Origin: a virus
Length of the DNA: 64,000 nucleotides
Virus record (IMG/VR): IMGVR_UViG_3300026518_000007
Span: 1 to 64,000 of that record
Strand: one strand, 5' to 3'
Shown here: positions 33,093 through 43,521 of the stretch, in pieces
How the letters are laid out: each line of letters opens with the position of its first letter
Numbering within the stretch: position 1 is the first letter of the stretch
Notes under the pieces: generated by a model
Seen by the model: the letters and a program-made list of their open reading frames with translations, nothing else
Told to the model about the DNA's origin: nothing
The model's database searches: none
Made by a program: the position numbers and the translations under genes

Positions 33093-33210
33093 AAACAGAA
33101 CTCCTTGTTATTTTTTAATTAATCATCAAATTAACGATTAACGTACTCTCTTTAAATACATATTTTAACTAATACACTAAGATGAATAGAGTAAATTTAA
33201 AGGATAAATT

Positions 33211-34635
33211 ATGAATATAAAAACACCAAATCCGATGTTTAATAGACCGTTAATAAATGTAGGAGCATTATTAGATGTACCTACTGGTTCTTTTGTAAAA
33301 GGAGCTAAAGGTGAGATGATATTAAACGGAGGATTAAGTGGGGTAGAAGGAGTATTAGGCGGAGGCAATACATTTAAATCAACTTTCCAACACTATATGA
33401 TGTTATCAGCCGTTAACCGTATGAACTACTCGGGTATAGATACTGGGTTACATACATATGATACTGAAGATAACATGGCACTTAATATAGAAAAGCTTAA
33501 TAAACTAAGTAATAACATGGATTATATACCAGATGAACCGTTATACGATGAGTCAGTATGGAGTGTCATCCCTAAGTCACAAATGAATGCTGATAAATGG
33601 ATAAACTTTATATATGATTTTGTAGAGAAAAAGAATAAGTCTAAGAAATTAATAAAATATGAAGCTTTCTATAATAGGGTTTATAAAAAGATAACAGAGT
33701 TACCTAAACCTAACTTCATAGAGATAGATAGTTTTACAGAATTTGAACCAGCTTCTACTATAGACGTTTTAGAAAAAGGCGATATAGAAAATAGTAATAC
33801 ACTATTTATGAAACAAGGTCTTTTTAAAACTAAAGTATTAAAAGATTTACCTAGGATATCTAATACATCTAATGTATATTTCTTTTTAACAGCGCATGTC
33901 GCTACTAAGATAAATATGGCTACTGGACCATTCGCTTTACAACCTAAAAAAGATTTACAGTTCATGAGAGCAGATGAACAGGCTAAGGGAGTAACAAGTA
34001 AACTATATTTCCTAACAACGCACTTATGGCAATCTACTGGCGCAACACCTCTTATTAAAAGAGAGACTAAAACTCCAGAATATCCTGTTAATGATAATGA
34101 CGTGGAAACTGATTTAAATATATTAAAAATCAAAATGCTTCGCTCTAAATCAGGTCCATCAGGTTTTGTTTTAGAATTAGTAGTCAGCCAACGTGAAGGT
34201 GTATTACCTGCATTAACGGAATTTGATTTTATTAAAAAATCTAAAGAAGGATTAGATGGTAATCTTAGATTTTATAACTTAGACATATATCCAGATGTAA
34301 AATTAAGTAGAACAACTGTAAGGAACCTTATTGGCAACGATAAGAAACTTAGAAGAGCTCTTAATATAACAGCAGAGCTTATACAAATGAAAAATTATAT
34401 GCCACAGTATAAAAGTCTATATTGTACTACTAAAGAACTTTATGAAGATATTAAAGCATTAGGATATGATTGGGATGATATATTAGAGAACACTAGAGGG
34501 TGGTGGACTATTAATCAATATGACCCTAAACTTAAATTAAAATTTCTATCTACTTTAGATTTATTAAGAATGAGGGCTCGGTTATACACACCATACTGGT
34601 ATAAAAAAAATGATAAGAAAAAGGAGAGTAAATAA
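33211..34635 (+). CDS. RecA/UvsX-like recombinase
   Basis: 474 aa. The P-loop reads LGGGNTFKST (residues 49-58), a phage variant of GxxxxGK(T/S). GLHTYDTEDNM follows, where RecA proteins place the residues that coordinate ATP. VYFFLTAHVATKI resembles the RecA L1-region strand, followed by a large segment ending GFVLELVVSQREGVL, and FDFI fits the RecA block (F-D-I-x-Y-G-x-G). It would catalyse strand exchange for recombination-dependent replication and repair, alongside RecJ and the SNF2 helicase. The stop shares a base with the next start. Confidence 0.7.
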   Translation: MNIKTPNPMFNRPLINVGALLDVPTGSFVKGAKGEMILNGGLSGVEGVLGGGNTFKSTFQHYMMLSAVNRMNYSGIDTGLHTYDTEDNMALNIEKLNKLSNNMDYIPDEPLYDESVWSVIPKSQMNADKWINFIYDFVEKKNKSKKLIKYEAFYNRVYKKITELPKPNFIEIDSFTEFEPASTIDVLEKGDIENSNTLFMKQGLFKTKVLKDLPRISNTSNVYFFLTAHVATKINMATGPFALQPKKDLQFMRADEQAKGVTSKLYFLTTHLWQSTGATPLIKRETKTPEYPVNDNDVETDLNILKIKMLRSKSGPSGFVLELVVSQREGVLPALTEFDFIKKSKEGLDGNLRFYNLDIYPDVKLSRTTVRNLIGNDKKLRRALNITAELIQMKNYMPQYKSLYCTTKELYEDIKALGYDWDDILENTRGWWTINQYDPKLKLKFLSTLDLLRMRARLYTPYWYKKNDKKKESK

Positions 34636-35012
34636 TGGATACTGAAAAAATGTCTAAGGACGAGTTAGCGATAGCATCTATTAAATTAGGTGCTAAGTTA
34701 TATGAAAATAATAATGGTGAAGGAGATTTGATACATAAAGTATTTAACCCTATAGCTGATTCGCATCCTGAAATTTTAAATAAATTAAAAGAGTATTTAC
34801 CAGATGATTCTGTTTATAAAAAAGATAACCTTTTCCAAAAGATAATCTTGAATCACTTGTTTGTCTCTATTCTTCTGAAGAGACGCAGTGAGTCCGGTGA
34901 CAATGTTGTTAATCTTATAGTTTACTGCGATAACAATTTAAAAAACGATATATGGCTAGACGGCATTAATAAAGTAGTCATGCCTTATATATTAAAAATA
35001 CTACAAGGATAG
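34635..35012 (+). CDS. Hypothetical protein, 125 aa
   Basis: Function not recognised. It is helical and translationally coupled to the recombinase (overlapping TAATG), so it may be a recombination accessory factor; no motif supports a more exact call. Confidence 0.75.
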   Translation: MDTEKMSKDELAIASIKLGAKLYENNNGEGDLIHKVFNPIADSHPEILNKLKEYLPDDSVYKKDNLFQKIILNHLFVSILLKRRSESGDNVVNLIVYCDNNLKNDIWLDGINKVVMPYILKILQG

Positions 35013-35016
35013 ATAA

Positions 35017-35745
35017 ATGAGACTAGCTGATAAAGTTAAGGTACAAATAAGAAATGGTGATGTAGATACTAGTGATGTTAAAGTTAATTCTAGAAATAGA
35101 AATGTTTTACCGCTATTAGTATTAACCGATGATTTTGTTAATAATAAAAAGATTAATGAAGTAACGGTAACGTCTACGGAGCCTAGTAATAAACCTTATT
35201 ATAGTACTACTGATGAAGACGGTAATGTTACTAATACAGATTTAACATTCTTACTAGAGTTAACTACTAGCGGCGGTAGACATAATGTCTTCTATCATGA
35301 CGATAGATATAATACCTTAATATCGATACCTCTAGTGACTGATATAGAAACTAAGTATTGGAAAGATAGAGAGATTAATATAAATAGTGTTGTCTATGGT
35401 TATAGTAAATATACACAGGATAGCTTTAATCTAACCTTTATGAATGACGATACCAACTATAGTTTACCTAAACCTACAGCATCCCTTAATAGTGTTAAGA
35501 TTATAGATTTATCAATCAGAGGCATTAAAACAAATAATCCAGTTCATAGGGTTAAAACATCGCAAAATGTACAAGAGTACATAGATATGGATATTGTTAC
35601 AGTCATAGAGATAAATACTGCTGATATTGGATGGGATAATGCTTTACTTCCATTATTTACAATTTTACAAGATACTGAAGTAACACACACGTTAAAATAT
35701 ATTGGTTCTGCTAAAGTAGATAAAGTTTATATACCGCTACCTTAG
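35017..35745 (+). CDS. Probable virion protein, 242 aa
   Basis: Function not recognised. It is a beta-rich protein with R-Y-N-T-L-I-S-I-P-L-V and several strand-turn repeats, resembling small neck or tail-completion proteins. It lies four bases after the previous gene. Structural role inferred from composition. Confidence 0.65.
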   Translation: MRLADKVKVQIRNGDVDTSDVKVNSRNRNVLPLLVLTDDFVNNKKINEVTVTSTEPSNKPYYSTTDEDGNVTNTDLTFLLELTTSGGRHNVFYHDDRYNTLISIPLVTDIETKYWKDREININSVVYGYSKYTQDSFNLTFMNDDTNYSLPKPTASLNSVKIIDLSIRGIKTNNPVHRVKTSQNVQEYIDMDIVTVIEINTADIGWDNALLPLFTILQDTEVTHTLKYIGSAKVDKVYIPLP

Positions 35746-35780
35746 TAGTCGGTATATATTATAAAAAAGGTTTTTTGGTT

Positions 35781-36443
35781 ATGAAAAATAGAAAAAAAGT
35801 AGAAGACTTTATTTTAAAATGGATAGAGAAAATAACTAAGAGTAAAGAAAATGTAGAACTATATAAAAATACATTTAAAAAAATGAATGATAAAGAATTC
35901 GATATCTTTATGAATAAATTAAGAGGCGGTGATATACTTAATGTTATCATTAATCATGACTTATCTAAAAACATAACTGTAGAAAATAATTTAAAATTGG
36001 CTAAAGAGCTAGGATTTGCTTTCTTTCAAAAAGTATCTTTTAAAACTAATGATGATTTACCTAGAGTTTTAAGTAATGAAAAAATGTTTATTTCATTAAT
36101 GCCTTTTCGTAGAACTAAACAAACTTCTGATAAAGGTATATCTGTTTCTGAAAATAGTAAAAAAGTGGATTTACTAACAGGTCAGGTTACTGGTGATAGC
36201 AGGAGCTCTAAGATATCATTCCCTGAATTACAGTTACTTAACGGTATGGGTATGAAAGATAGTATTAAAGAACTAACTATATATAGAAGTGGTGATACTG
36301 GAGCTATGAGAGCTATGAGACAATCTATGCTTAAATTTGGTAGAGTTAATAGCGACGTTATAGAAAACTACAGCACTGGTACTGTTGGCTCTAAAACACT
36401 TAAGTCATATTTTACAGCTATGCATTTAAAAATAAACTTATAA
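35781..36443 (+). CDS. Possible RNA polymerase beta-subunit C-terminal fragment
   Basis: 220 aa from ATG 35781 (a TTG two codons earlier is less likely). Residues about 105-170 read FISLMPFRRTKQ, VDLLTGQVTGDSR, KISFPELQLLNGMGMKDS and KELTIYRSGD. This is parallel in order and spacing to the bacterial beta C-terminal region (YMLKLNHLVDDK, VTQQPLGGK, RFGEMEVWALEAYGAA, ELLTVKSDD). In phiKZ-like phages beta and beta-prime are split over several genes, so a short fragment is expected. The match is by eye; a virion protein remains possible. Confidence 0.45.
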   Translation: MKNRKKVEDFILKWIEKITKSKENVELYKNTFKKMNDKEFDIFMNKLRGGDILNVIINHDLSKNITVENNLKLAKELGFAFFQKVSFKTNDDLPRVLSNEKMFISLMPFRRTKQTSDKGISVSENSKKVDLLTGQVTGDSRSSKISFPELQLLNGMGMKDSIKELTIYRSGDTGAMRAMRQSMLKFGRVNSDVIENYSTGTVGSKTLKSYFTAMHLKINL

Positions 36444-36487
36444 CATATATGAGTCTAATGACTCATATATGTATTATATTTTTTTAA
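36444..36487. terminator. Terminator between convergent genes
   Basis: CATATATGAGTC/GACTCATATATG with loop TAAT, followed by eight T. Confidence 0.85.
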
Positions 36488-39409
36488 CTATTTAATAGTA
36501 TATAGTAAATCTACTTCTATATCTTCTACATTACCTATAAAACCATCATTCTTTAATGTTTTGTTGCTTATATTATCGCTTACTAGTTCTATACTAACAT
36601 CATCACTATTTAATGCTTCTGTAGTATTGCTATCTGTGGTATAAGTAGGTAATAAATGTTTATTATAACTATCAGGTGCATATGTTTCAATATCATCTTT
36701 ATTAATGTATGTTCTAGTATTATAATTAGGAGTAGTAGTCATTAAATTTTTATCTCTTTCATTAGCATATAATGCGTTTTGTCCAGCAGATGTTGACCTA
36801 AACGATTTTGTTCTAACATTTTCACCATAAGCTATTTGCGGCATAATGACAGCTAAAGGAGTATTATTTATAGATTCTACGTCTGTTATAAATGTTTTAA
36901 GGTATTCTATATTAGAATTAACTAAATGTTTTTCATTACTATTACTAGTTAATATATCATTCTTCATATATTCAGATTTCACATTAGTTTTATACATATT
37001 TCTATAAGCTGGTAGATTAGCCAATAGCGTAAAATATGAAATATCTCCGTTATCTATCATCACACTATCGTCATTTATTCGTGAGCTATTAGTAACCTTA
37101 TCGTTATAATTAGTTATCATTAAATCATCAGCTACTTCAACGCCATCGTCATAACTGATTCCTCTAGTACCATAATTATAACCATATGCTTTATACGGTA
37201 AAACAGCACCTAATGACTCAGTATTAATACTATCTGCGAATGGTATATATGTTTTAATTTCTTCTATTTTATTATTTAATAATTTATTATCAAATTTACC
37301 AACATAAACATCATCATTAGTGTAGTCGGTAGATATTAAATTAGGCCTATATAAAGGTTGGTACTGTAGGTTATTGCCTAATATAGGTATACCTGTTATA
37401 ATGTCATTATACTCTACATAGATAGGTGATTTGTCTACTTTAATAGTATCTACTATAAAATCTTCTTTATTAACATCTAAATACTCATCTTTAAAACCTG
37501 CTGATGTTATATAATAATCAGCTTCTTCTAAAAGAGTATAATACGCTTGTTTAACTTCTAGATATGATTTATAACTTAAAGATACATTATTTAAAGTATG
37601 GTTATTAATAAACGTATCTTTAAAGTTTATATCCATAAGAAGATTAACAGTATAAGATGTAGTATCATTAAAGAAATTTATTACCTTAGTAAATCTAGCT
37701 ATAACTTCTTCTAAATAGTTAGTGATTAAACCAGTGGTATTAAGAAGTAACCGTTCTAAAGTATGTTGTAGTAATCTATCTATAGTAAAACTACCTAAAT
37801 CATTATCTTTAATATTATTCTCTAAATCAGTTTTAGTATACGTATACTCTTTTTGTATTAACAGATAATTTACTATTTTACGTATATCGTTTTTAGCAGT
37901 CAAATCGGTTATATTAGATAAAAGATACCATGCCTTAATCTCAATACCTCTAATAGCTTCCATATATTTTTTAAGAGTATCATCATCGGTTATATTTATA
38001 CTTAAATTAACATCACTTATTAGATAATCATAAATATTACTTAATTTCTCTTTATACCAAGTATTAGCTAATATAGTATCTTTATCAGGGTTACCTATAT
38101 AAATACCTGATGTACCTATGGTAAAGTTTTCAGTAGTTATATTTTTTAATTTATAAATAATGTATACTAATAGTTTTTCTAAAGCTTCAGGATTAACTTT
38201 ATATATTTTTAAACTAGTCATACTGTATAGTGTCACTACGTAATTGATTCTTTTACTACGTATTAGATATATTAGATTACTTATACCTCTAACAATATTA
38301 TTAGTTTCCGCTACTCTGATTTTTTCAGGTTGGTCTAATAGTAACATCTTAGTTTTACTATTATTTATAATAGAATCAGAAAGAACTCTATTATATTTCT
38401 TATTATCTACATATTTATCATTAATAGTTAAATCATTTTTAAAAAATAAATTCTGTATAGTTTCTAAATCATACTTAACATTTAATATATTAAATACCGT
38501 GTTATTGGCTCTTTTAACTACGAAGTCTACATCTTTTTCATAGAAGCCTTTACTTATATTACTATAAGCGCCGTCTATTAAATACGGCTTATTACTATTC
38601 ATCTCCATAGCACCTACACCATATATATTAGTATCTAAAACAGAAACTAAAATTTCATTCAATGTTTTATTCTTACCTATATTATGTTTAAGTCTATCTA
38701 TATTACCATATAGCCAAATGTTAGTAGGATAGTCAAAAACAGTTGTGTTATTATAAATGTGTTTATAAGACAATAGTTTATTACCTAAATGAAACTCATC
38801 TACTTTATTAGTTAAAACATTATTAAATTTTAAAGATATAGTATATAGAACTAACCCGCTATAAAGATTACTTAAAAGAGCTGGTAGGTATAATTCGTCT
38901 ACCATGTATTTAGGATTATGATAAGCAGCCATAAAGTTACTTATATACTCTTCTAATTTAGATATAATAGATAACTCATTGTCTTGCAAATACCCACTCT
39001 TATAAGATAATATACTATAATTCTCACTAGCTAAAATTGATTCTAAAGAAAAATCATTTAAAACCCCTCTTATATAATCAGACATACCAGGGTTATCATT
39101 TATTAATTTATTAAATGTTTTATCGAATTTTAATAATTCTTTTTTCATATATGGTTTATCTAGTAACAATTGTTTATTAAATAATACCGGATTGATTTCA
39201 TTAGGTACACTAATATAGACATCGTTATCTAAATTTATTTTATTACCAATCATATTCTGATAATACTTACTAAGATGTATCTCAGGAGGACGTTGGTTAT
39301 TACTTACATATGTGTAATAATCATATTGTTTTCTAATTTCATCTATTTTAATAGTTAAACTATTTATAAATATTATAGTTGCTTTGAAATAATCTTCTAT
39401 GTTTAACAT
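36488..39409 (-). CDS. Very large virion protein, 973 aa
   Basis: Function not recognised. It has a helical N-terminal half (about residues 1-620), a short beta block (about 660-720), then a long low-complexity C-terminal region rich in N, D, S, T and Y with two loosely repeated modules (NTESLGAVLPYKAYG... and NNTPLAVIMPQIAYGEN...), suggesting internal duplication. No membrane segment or enzyme motif. Its neighbours are structural. AAAGGGTTAAATA precedes the start. Confidence 0.7.
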   Translation of the reverse strand: MLNIEDYFKATIIFINSLTIKIDEIRKQYDYYTYVSNNQRPPEIHLSKYYQNMIGNKINLDNDVYISVPNEINPVLFNKQLLLDKPYMKKELLKFDKTFNKLINDNPGMSDYIRGVLNDFSLESILASENYSILSYKSGYLQDNELSIISKLEEYISNFMAAYHNPKYMVDELYLPALLSNLYSGLVLYTISLKFNNVLTNKVDEFHLGNKLLSYKHIYNNTTVFDYPTNIWLYGNIDRLKHNIGKNKTLNEILVSVLDTNIYGVGAMEMNSNKPYLIDGAYSNISKGFYEKDVDFVVKRANNTVFNILNVKYDLETIQNLFFKNDLTINDKYVDNKKYNRVLSDSIINNSKTKMLLLDQPEKIRVAETNNIVRGISNLIYLIRSKRINYVVTLYSMTSLKIYKVNPEALEKLLVYIIYKLKNITTENFTIGTSGIYIGNPDKDTILANTWYKEKLSNIYDYLISDVNLSINITDDDTLKKYMEAIRGIEIKAWYLLSNITDLTAKNDIRKIVNYLLIQKEYTYTKTDLENNIKDNDLGSFTIDRLLQHTLERLLLNTTGLITNYLEEVIARFTKVINFFNDTTSYTVNLLMDINFKDTFINNHTLNNVSLSYKSYLEVKQAYYTLLEEADYYITSAGFKDEYLDVNKEDFIVDTIKVDKSPIYVEYNDIITGIPILGNNLQYQPLYRPNLISTDYTNDDVYVGKFDNKLLNNKIEEIKTYIPFADSINTESLGAVLPYKAYGYNYGTRGISYDDGVEVADDLMITNYNDKVTNSSRINDDSVMIDNGDISYFTLLANLPAYRNMYKTNVKSEYMKNDILTSNSNEKHLVNSNIEYLKTFITDVESINNTPLAVIMPQIAYGENVRTKSFRSTSAGQNALYANERDKNLMTTTPNYNTRTYINKDDIETYAPDSYNKHLLPTYTTDSNTTEALNSDDVSIELVSDNISNKTLKNDGFIGNVEDIEVDLLYTIK

Positions 39410-39452
39410 TATTTAACCCTTTATACTTAATTTCAAATCAAAAAGGACACTT

Positions 39453-41816
39453 ATGAGAAAAATGAAAAAACCGTCTAAAAATATAGATGCTAGGAATAGT
39501 TTATTAAAATCAGCACATGGTTTTATTAATACTGACCAAAATAGTTCTGTAAAGGCTAAAGACTTAGCTTCTATACAGCAACATAGTAGAAATATATCAG
39601 GCATAGTATCCGATATAACGGAGATATTCCCAGATATAGAATTAGTAATAGAGATAATGACATCTTTAATTATATCACCCAACGATATGCAGAATAATGG
39701 GGTTTATTGTAAACTAAATAATTTTAAACTTCCTGTAAATGTGCAAAATATAATAATGGATGTAAGTAGGACGTATATTAACGGGGAATATGATTATCTA
39801 GATAAATTAGATACCATCATTTCTGAAACCCTATATACACAAGGTTCATATGTGGAATTAAATATACCACCTAGTAATATAAAGAAACTTCTAGATACTA
39901 TTAAGAAAACGCCTACTTCCGGGTTAGAAGATATTATGTCATCCAGTAAACCTATTTTTAGCGAATCTATATCTACATATAAAGAACCTAAAGATAGTCC
40001 TATAGAATTTTCAGATAATCCTTTAAATATATGCAGTGATATTTTAAACGATACTATGATTAAAGTAGGAAATGAAGCTTCGTTATTTAACACAGCATAT
40101 AATGAAACTACTATAGCTTTAGAGAGTATGTTTATAGATAGTAATGGTTATGGTGTTATGGACGATACTGACATAGACTATAATAAACCTATCATTAAGA
40201 AAATGGATAGCTTTAACGTAATACCTGTTTGCGCTAAAAATGACCCTAATAAACATTATGGTTATTTTATTTTTCTAGACGATAATGGACTACCTATTAA
40301 AGAAACTACATTAACGGTAGATGAGTCTGTTAACATATTTAAAAAAGTAAAACATAATATAAAAGGTATAGCTAAAGATACACCTAATATTTCTAACATA
40401 GATGATGTTAGGAAAATATTCTTAGGTAATAAACTTAATAGTTATTTAAAAGAGAGCAAATATAAAAATTTGATAGATAGTAATATAGAAATAGATAATG
40501 GACTTCTCTTATCTATAGCTGATACTATTTTAAGCGAAAGTAAGCTTAAGATTATTTTTATGCCGGAAGAGCTTGTTAGTTACTATGCCATTAATTATAG
40601 GAGTAACGGAACTGGTGAAAGTCTTTTAGAAAGAACAACTGTCCTAGCTAGTATAAGAGGTATTATACTATTTACGAACCTTTTATCATATATTAAAAGT
40701 AGTACAACTACTACTGAAGTTAATGTAGATTTAGACCCAGAAGACCCTAATTTTAGAAAAACATCAGAGATGATAATGGGTAACATTATTTCTAATAGAC
40801 AGGTTAGTCTACCTATAGGTATGCTAAAAGCAGATGACTTCGTAGACTGGACACATAAATTAGGTTATAGTTTCAATTTTAAGCATCCTAGTGCTCCTGA
40901 TGTTAGCATAGATATAGATGAAAAAAGTGTAGATATAAGTCCTGTAGATAGTGACTTAAAAGAAAACATAGATAAACTACTTATAACTAGTTTATATTTA
41001 ACTCCTGAAATATTAGATAATAGCTATAGTCCTGATTTTGCTACAACTGTTATAGCTAATAATCTATTACTTAGTAAGAGAGTATCTAAACTGCAGAGAA
41101 AGTTTAATATACTTATAACAAAAGATATTAGAAAGAAATTATTATTAGATGGTAAATTTAAAAATAAAATAAAAGATATATTAGAAACTGAAATTAAAAG
41201 TATTAGAAAGTATATATTAAAATCTAATAATCCTAATGTAGATACTGAAATTATTAAGAAAGTATCTGATGATGTTCTAATAGAATGGTTAGCTAGTACG
41301 ACTATTAAACATTTAGTAATAGAATTACCTAAACCTGAAGTTACTGATGATAGTAATAGTAAGGATTTATTAGATGATTTTATAGATGAAATAGATAAAA
41401 TAACAGATATATTAATGAGTACTGATGCTATACCTGATGATTTAATAGGTGATTTTGGCGATAAGATGGATGATGCTAAAGCAGCTATTAAAGTAATGCT
41501 AACTAAGCGTTATATAAGCGAAAATAATATACTACCTGAATTAACTAATATATTAACATTAGACGAAGATGGTAATCCTAATAATAATATATTAGAAGAG
41601 TTTACATCACATATAGATGTTTTAACAAAACTGATATTACCATTTGTAAAAGATACTAATAAGACTAAGAAAATCTTAGATGAAAAAATAGATAAATTAG
41701 ATAACGCTGAAGATGAGGCTGATGAAGATAACGATAATGATAATGTAGAAGATAATGTAGAAGATAATAATGATAACGATACTGAAAATAGTGGAGATGA
41801 AACTGATGAGTTATAG
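39453..41816 (+). CDS. Portal-like virion protein
   Basis: 787 aa. The layout matches large myophage portals. An N-terminal helical wing comes first. About residue 270 comes YGYFIFLDDNGLP, a beta hairpin typical before the stem. Then IFMPEELVSYYAINYRSNG and GESLLERTTVLASIRGIILF form the stem helix region with S-L-L-E-x-x-x-x-L-A-S-I-R, followed by a clip-like domain and a very acidic C-terminal tail (residues about 750-787, D/E/N repeats). The portal is the dodecameric DNA entry channel at the capsid vertex. Identified by pattern only. Confidence 0.6.
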   Translation: MRKMKKPSKNIDARNSLLKSAHGFINTDQNSSVKAKDLASIQQHSRNISGIVSDITEIFPDIELVIEIMTSLIISPNDMQNNGVYCKLNNFKLPVNVQNIIMDVSRTYINGEYDYLDKLDTIISETLYTQGSYVELNIPPSNIKKLLDTIKKTPTSGLEDIMSSSKPIFSESISTYKEPKDSPIEFSDNPLNICSDILNDTMIKVGNEASLFNTAYNETTIALESMFIDSNGYGVMDDTDIDYNKPIIKKMDSFNVIPVCAKNDPNKHYGYFIFLDDNGLPIKETTLTVDESVNIFKKVKHNIKGIAKDTPNISNIDDVRKIFLGNKLNSYLKESKYKNLIDSNIEIDNGLLLSIADTILSESKLKIIFMPEELVSYYAINYRSNGTGESLLERTTVLASIRGIILFTNLLSYIKSSTTTTEVNVDLDPEDPNFRKTSEMIMGNIISNRQVSLPIGMLKADDFVDWTHKLGYSFNFKHPSAPDVSIDIDEKSVDISPVDSDLKENIDKLLITSLYLTPEILDNSYSPDFATTVIANNLLLSKRVSKLQRKFNILITKDIRKKLLLDGKFKNKIKDILETEIKSIRKYILKSNNPNVDTEIIKKVSDDVLIEWLASTTIKHLVIELPKPEVTDDSNSKDLLDDFIDEIDKITDILMSTDAIPDDLIGDFGDKMDDAKAAIKVMLTKRYISENNILPELTNILTLDEDGNPNNNILEEFTSHIDVLTKLILPFVKDTNKTKKILDEKIDKLDNAEDEADEDNDNDNVEDNVEDNNDNDTENSGDETDEL

Positions 41817-41833
41817 TAAATTATAGTTAAATG

Positions 41834-41872
41834 GATACATGGTCTTATGACCATGTATCTCTAACTTTTTTT
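41834..41872 (+). terminator. Intrinsic terminator
   Basis: GATACATGGTC/GACCATGTATC with loop TTAT and seven T. Confidence 0.85.
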
Positions 41873-41876
41873 AGTT

Positions 41877-41892
41877 ATATATTATTAATATG
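41877..41892 (+). promoter_or_regulatory. Promoter-like motif ATATATTATTAATATG
   Basis: An exact copy of the motif; 74 bases before ATG 41966. Confidence 0.6.
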
Positions 41893-41965
41893 CAGAAATG
41901 CTATATATATAACATTTTTAAGTTTTTTTCATTAAAAAAACTAATTAGAAACAAAGGAGTTCTTT

Positions 41966-42700
41966 ATGAACACTAACAGACAACCGCAGCTCACGCCCGT
42001 TGGAATAGACAACGCTACAGGACAACCCTGGCTATGGCGTAATGTTGATGGGCGTTTTTATAGGCTTGACGCTAATCAAAATCTTATAGAAACAGATAAC
42101 ACAGGAAGACCGCTACAAGCAAATATGATGGGAGGACAGATGCCACAACAGCAGCCTAATCTAACTCCTATTAAAAATGACGCATATGGTAATCCAGTAG
42201 CATGGACAGATAACGCTGGTAAATTTTATAAGAATGACGGTAATGGATACTATGAAGTTGACCAATATGGAAGACCTTTACAGCATCAGCAACCTAATAA
42301 TCAGTATACCGCTTTTAACCAAAATACTGCAACAGTAGGATTTAATAGTCCTAGAAATTATAATAATGATACTGCTGTGAATGACTTAGGCTTTGGTAGC
42401 AGCGGTAATGCTAATAGAGGGTCACATGGAGTTAAAGTGCCTCGTACTTATATCGATGAGTTAGAAGCTTTTAATAATAATGCAGAATCCGTCGATAGAC
42501 CTATGAGTGAACAGTATGAGCGAGTTATGACTAAACCTGAATTAAAAGCCGAATCATCATTATTGGTGTTAAGTGAAGATGAAGGTTGGGTACCAGAGGA
42601 AACTGATAGCCCGTACTTATACGATGAAGAAAAAGAAAGATTAGAGCTTATCTTAAATAGAGATGCTAAAACTTTCAAATATATAATAGTTAATAAATAA
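41966..42700 (+). CDS. Q/N-rich protein with internal duplication, 244 aa
   Basis: Function not recognised. The N-terminal region holds two similar units of about 45 residues. Each runs L-T-P-(V/I)...G-x-P-x-x-W...G-(R/K)-F-Y...GRPLQ, and they are joined by a Q/P-rich linker. The middle is N/T/G rich and disordered-looking; the C-terminus is acidic and helical. The first codons are unusually GC-rich. It has its own promoter-like motif and AAAGGAG site and is followed closely by the gene at 42712. An assembly or scaffold-like role is possible. Confidence 0.7.
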   Translation: MNTNRQPQLTPVGIDNATGQPWLWRNVDGRFYRLDANQNLIETDNTGRPLQANMMGGQMPQQQPNLTPIKNDAYGNPVAWTDNAGKFYKNDGNGYYEVDQYGRPLQHQQPNNQYTAFNQNTATVGFNSPRNYNNDTAVNDLGFGSSGNANRGSHGVKVPRTYIDELEAFNNNAESVDRPMSEQYERVMTKPELKAESSLLVLSEDEGWVPEETDSPYLYDEEKERLELILNRDAKTFKYIIVNK

Positions 42701-42711
42701 AAGGAAAAAAT

Positions 42712-43467
42712 ATGTTAATAGTAAAATCTATACAAGAGTTAAGAGAAGTGAGTGAAAAACATAACATTACTGATAGTGAAAGTAAGTTACTAGATGTAGT
42801 TATTTTAAATACTAAATATGTAACTGGTTCTGGAAATATCGTAACGTTGAAGGATGCTATCGAATTTGTAGATGATGAAAAGCTACCTATAGTTAAGGAG
42901 AGCCTACGTAAAGATGTTTATGATTATTATAATGCGCAGCTTACTAATTATATTAACTTTAAGTTAATTAATGCTGTTTGTGATATTGCGACTAATGAAA
43001 ATCATGAAATCTTCCAATATCCTATCTTTACAGAAAGTTATATGCTAGACAGAGAAGAACTCTTAGAGATGGGCGAATCAGAAACGCGTATAGCTGTGAT
43101 TCTAAAAGAGATTGATTGGAAAGAGCTATATGAGCTAGCTGATAAATTAGCTAACGCAGAGGAAGCTATGGTCGAAGCACCTGGTGATAATATGGATGTT
43201 TTAACATTTGCATATCCGGTATCAGTCACAAAAACAGATAGACTTAAATTACCTACTAATGAAAGATTAGTACAAGGTCATTTACTAACTACTAATAAAC
43301 CAGAAGAGCATTTGTCTGGAACTGGTATAAAAGTAGGTAATCTAAAAGATGTTATAATGTTTATAGGTGACGATACTTATATCATCAGACATAACTTCTT
43401 AAAAATGGCTACTATCCGTAAGAGTAATCTTATAGAGTGTTTTGCGCAAAATATTCATAAATACTAA
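42712..43467 (+). CDS. Hypothetical protein, 251 aa
   Basis: Function not recognised. It is an acidic alpha/beta protein in an operon with the Q/N-rich gene, 12 bases apart. Residues about 110-150 form a charged helical region (EELLEMGESETRIAVILKEI). Confidence 0.78.
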   Translation: MLIVKSIQELREVSEKHNITDSESKLLDVVILNTKYVTGSGNIVTLKDAIEFVDDEKLPIVKESLRKDVYDYYNAQLTNYINFKLINAVCDIATNENHEIFQYPIFTESYMLDREELLEMGESETRIAVILKEIDWKELYELADKLANAEEAMVEAPGDNMDVLTFAYPVSVTKTDRLKLPTNERLVQGHLLTTNKPEEHLSGTGIKVGNLKDVIMFIGDDTYIIRHNFLKMATIRKSNLIECFAQNIHKY

Positions 43468-43475
43468 AATACATA

Positions 43476-43521
43476 CATATGTGTCTATTAAGACACATAT
43501 GATGTTTAGTTTTATTTTTTC
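43476..43521. terminator. Terminator between convergent genes
   Basis: CATATGTGTCT/AGACACATATG with loop ATTA, then a T-rich stretch. Confidence 0.8.

Noticed and set aside
33681-34133. Minus-strand open frame of 150 codons
   Set aside because: Shadow of the recombinase gene.
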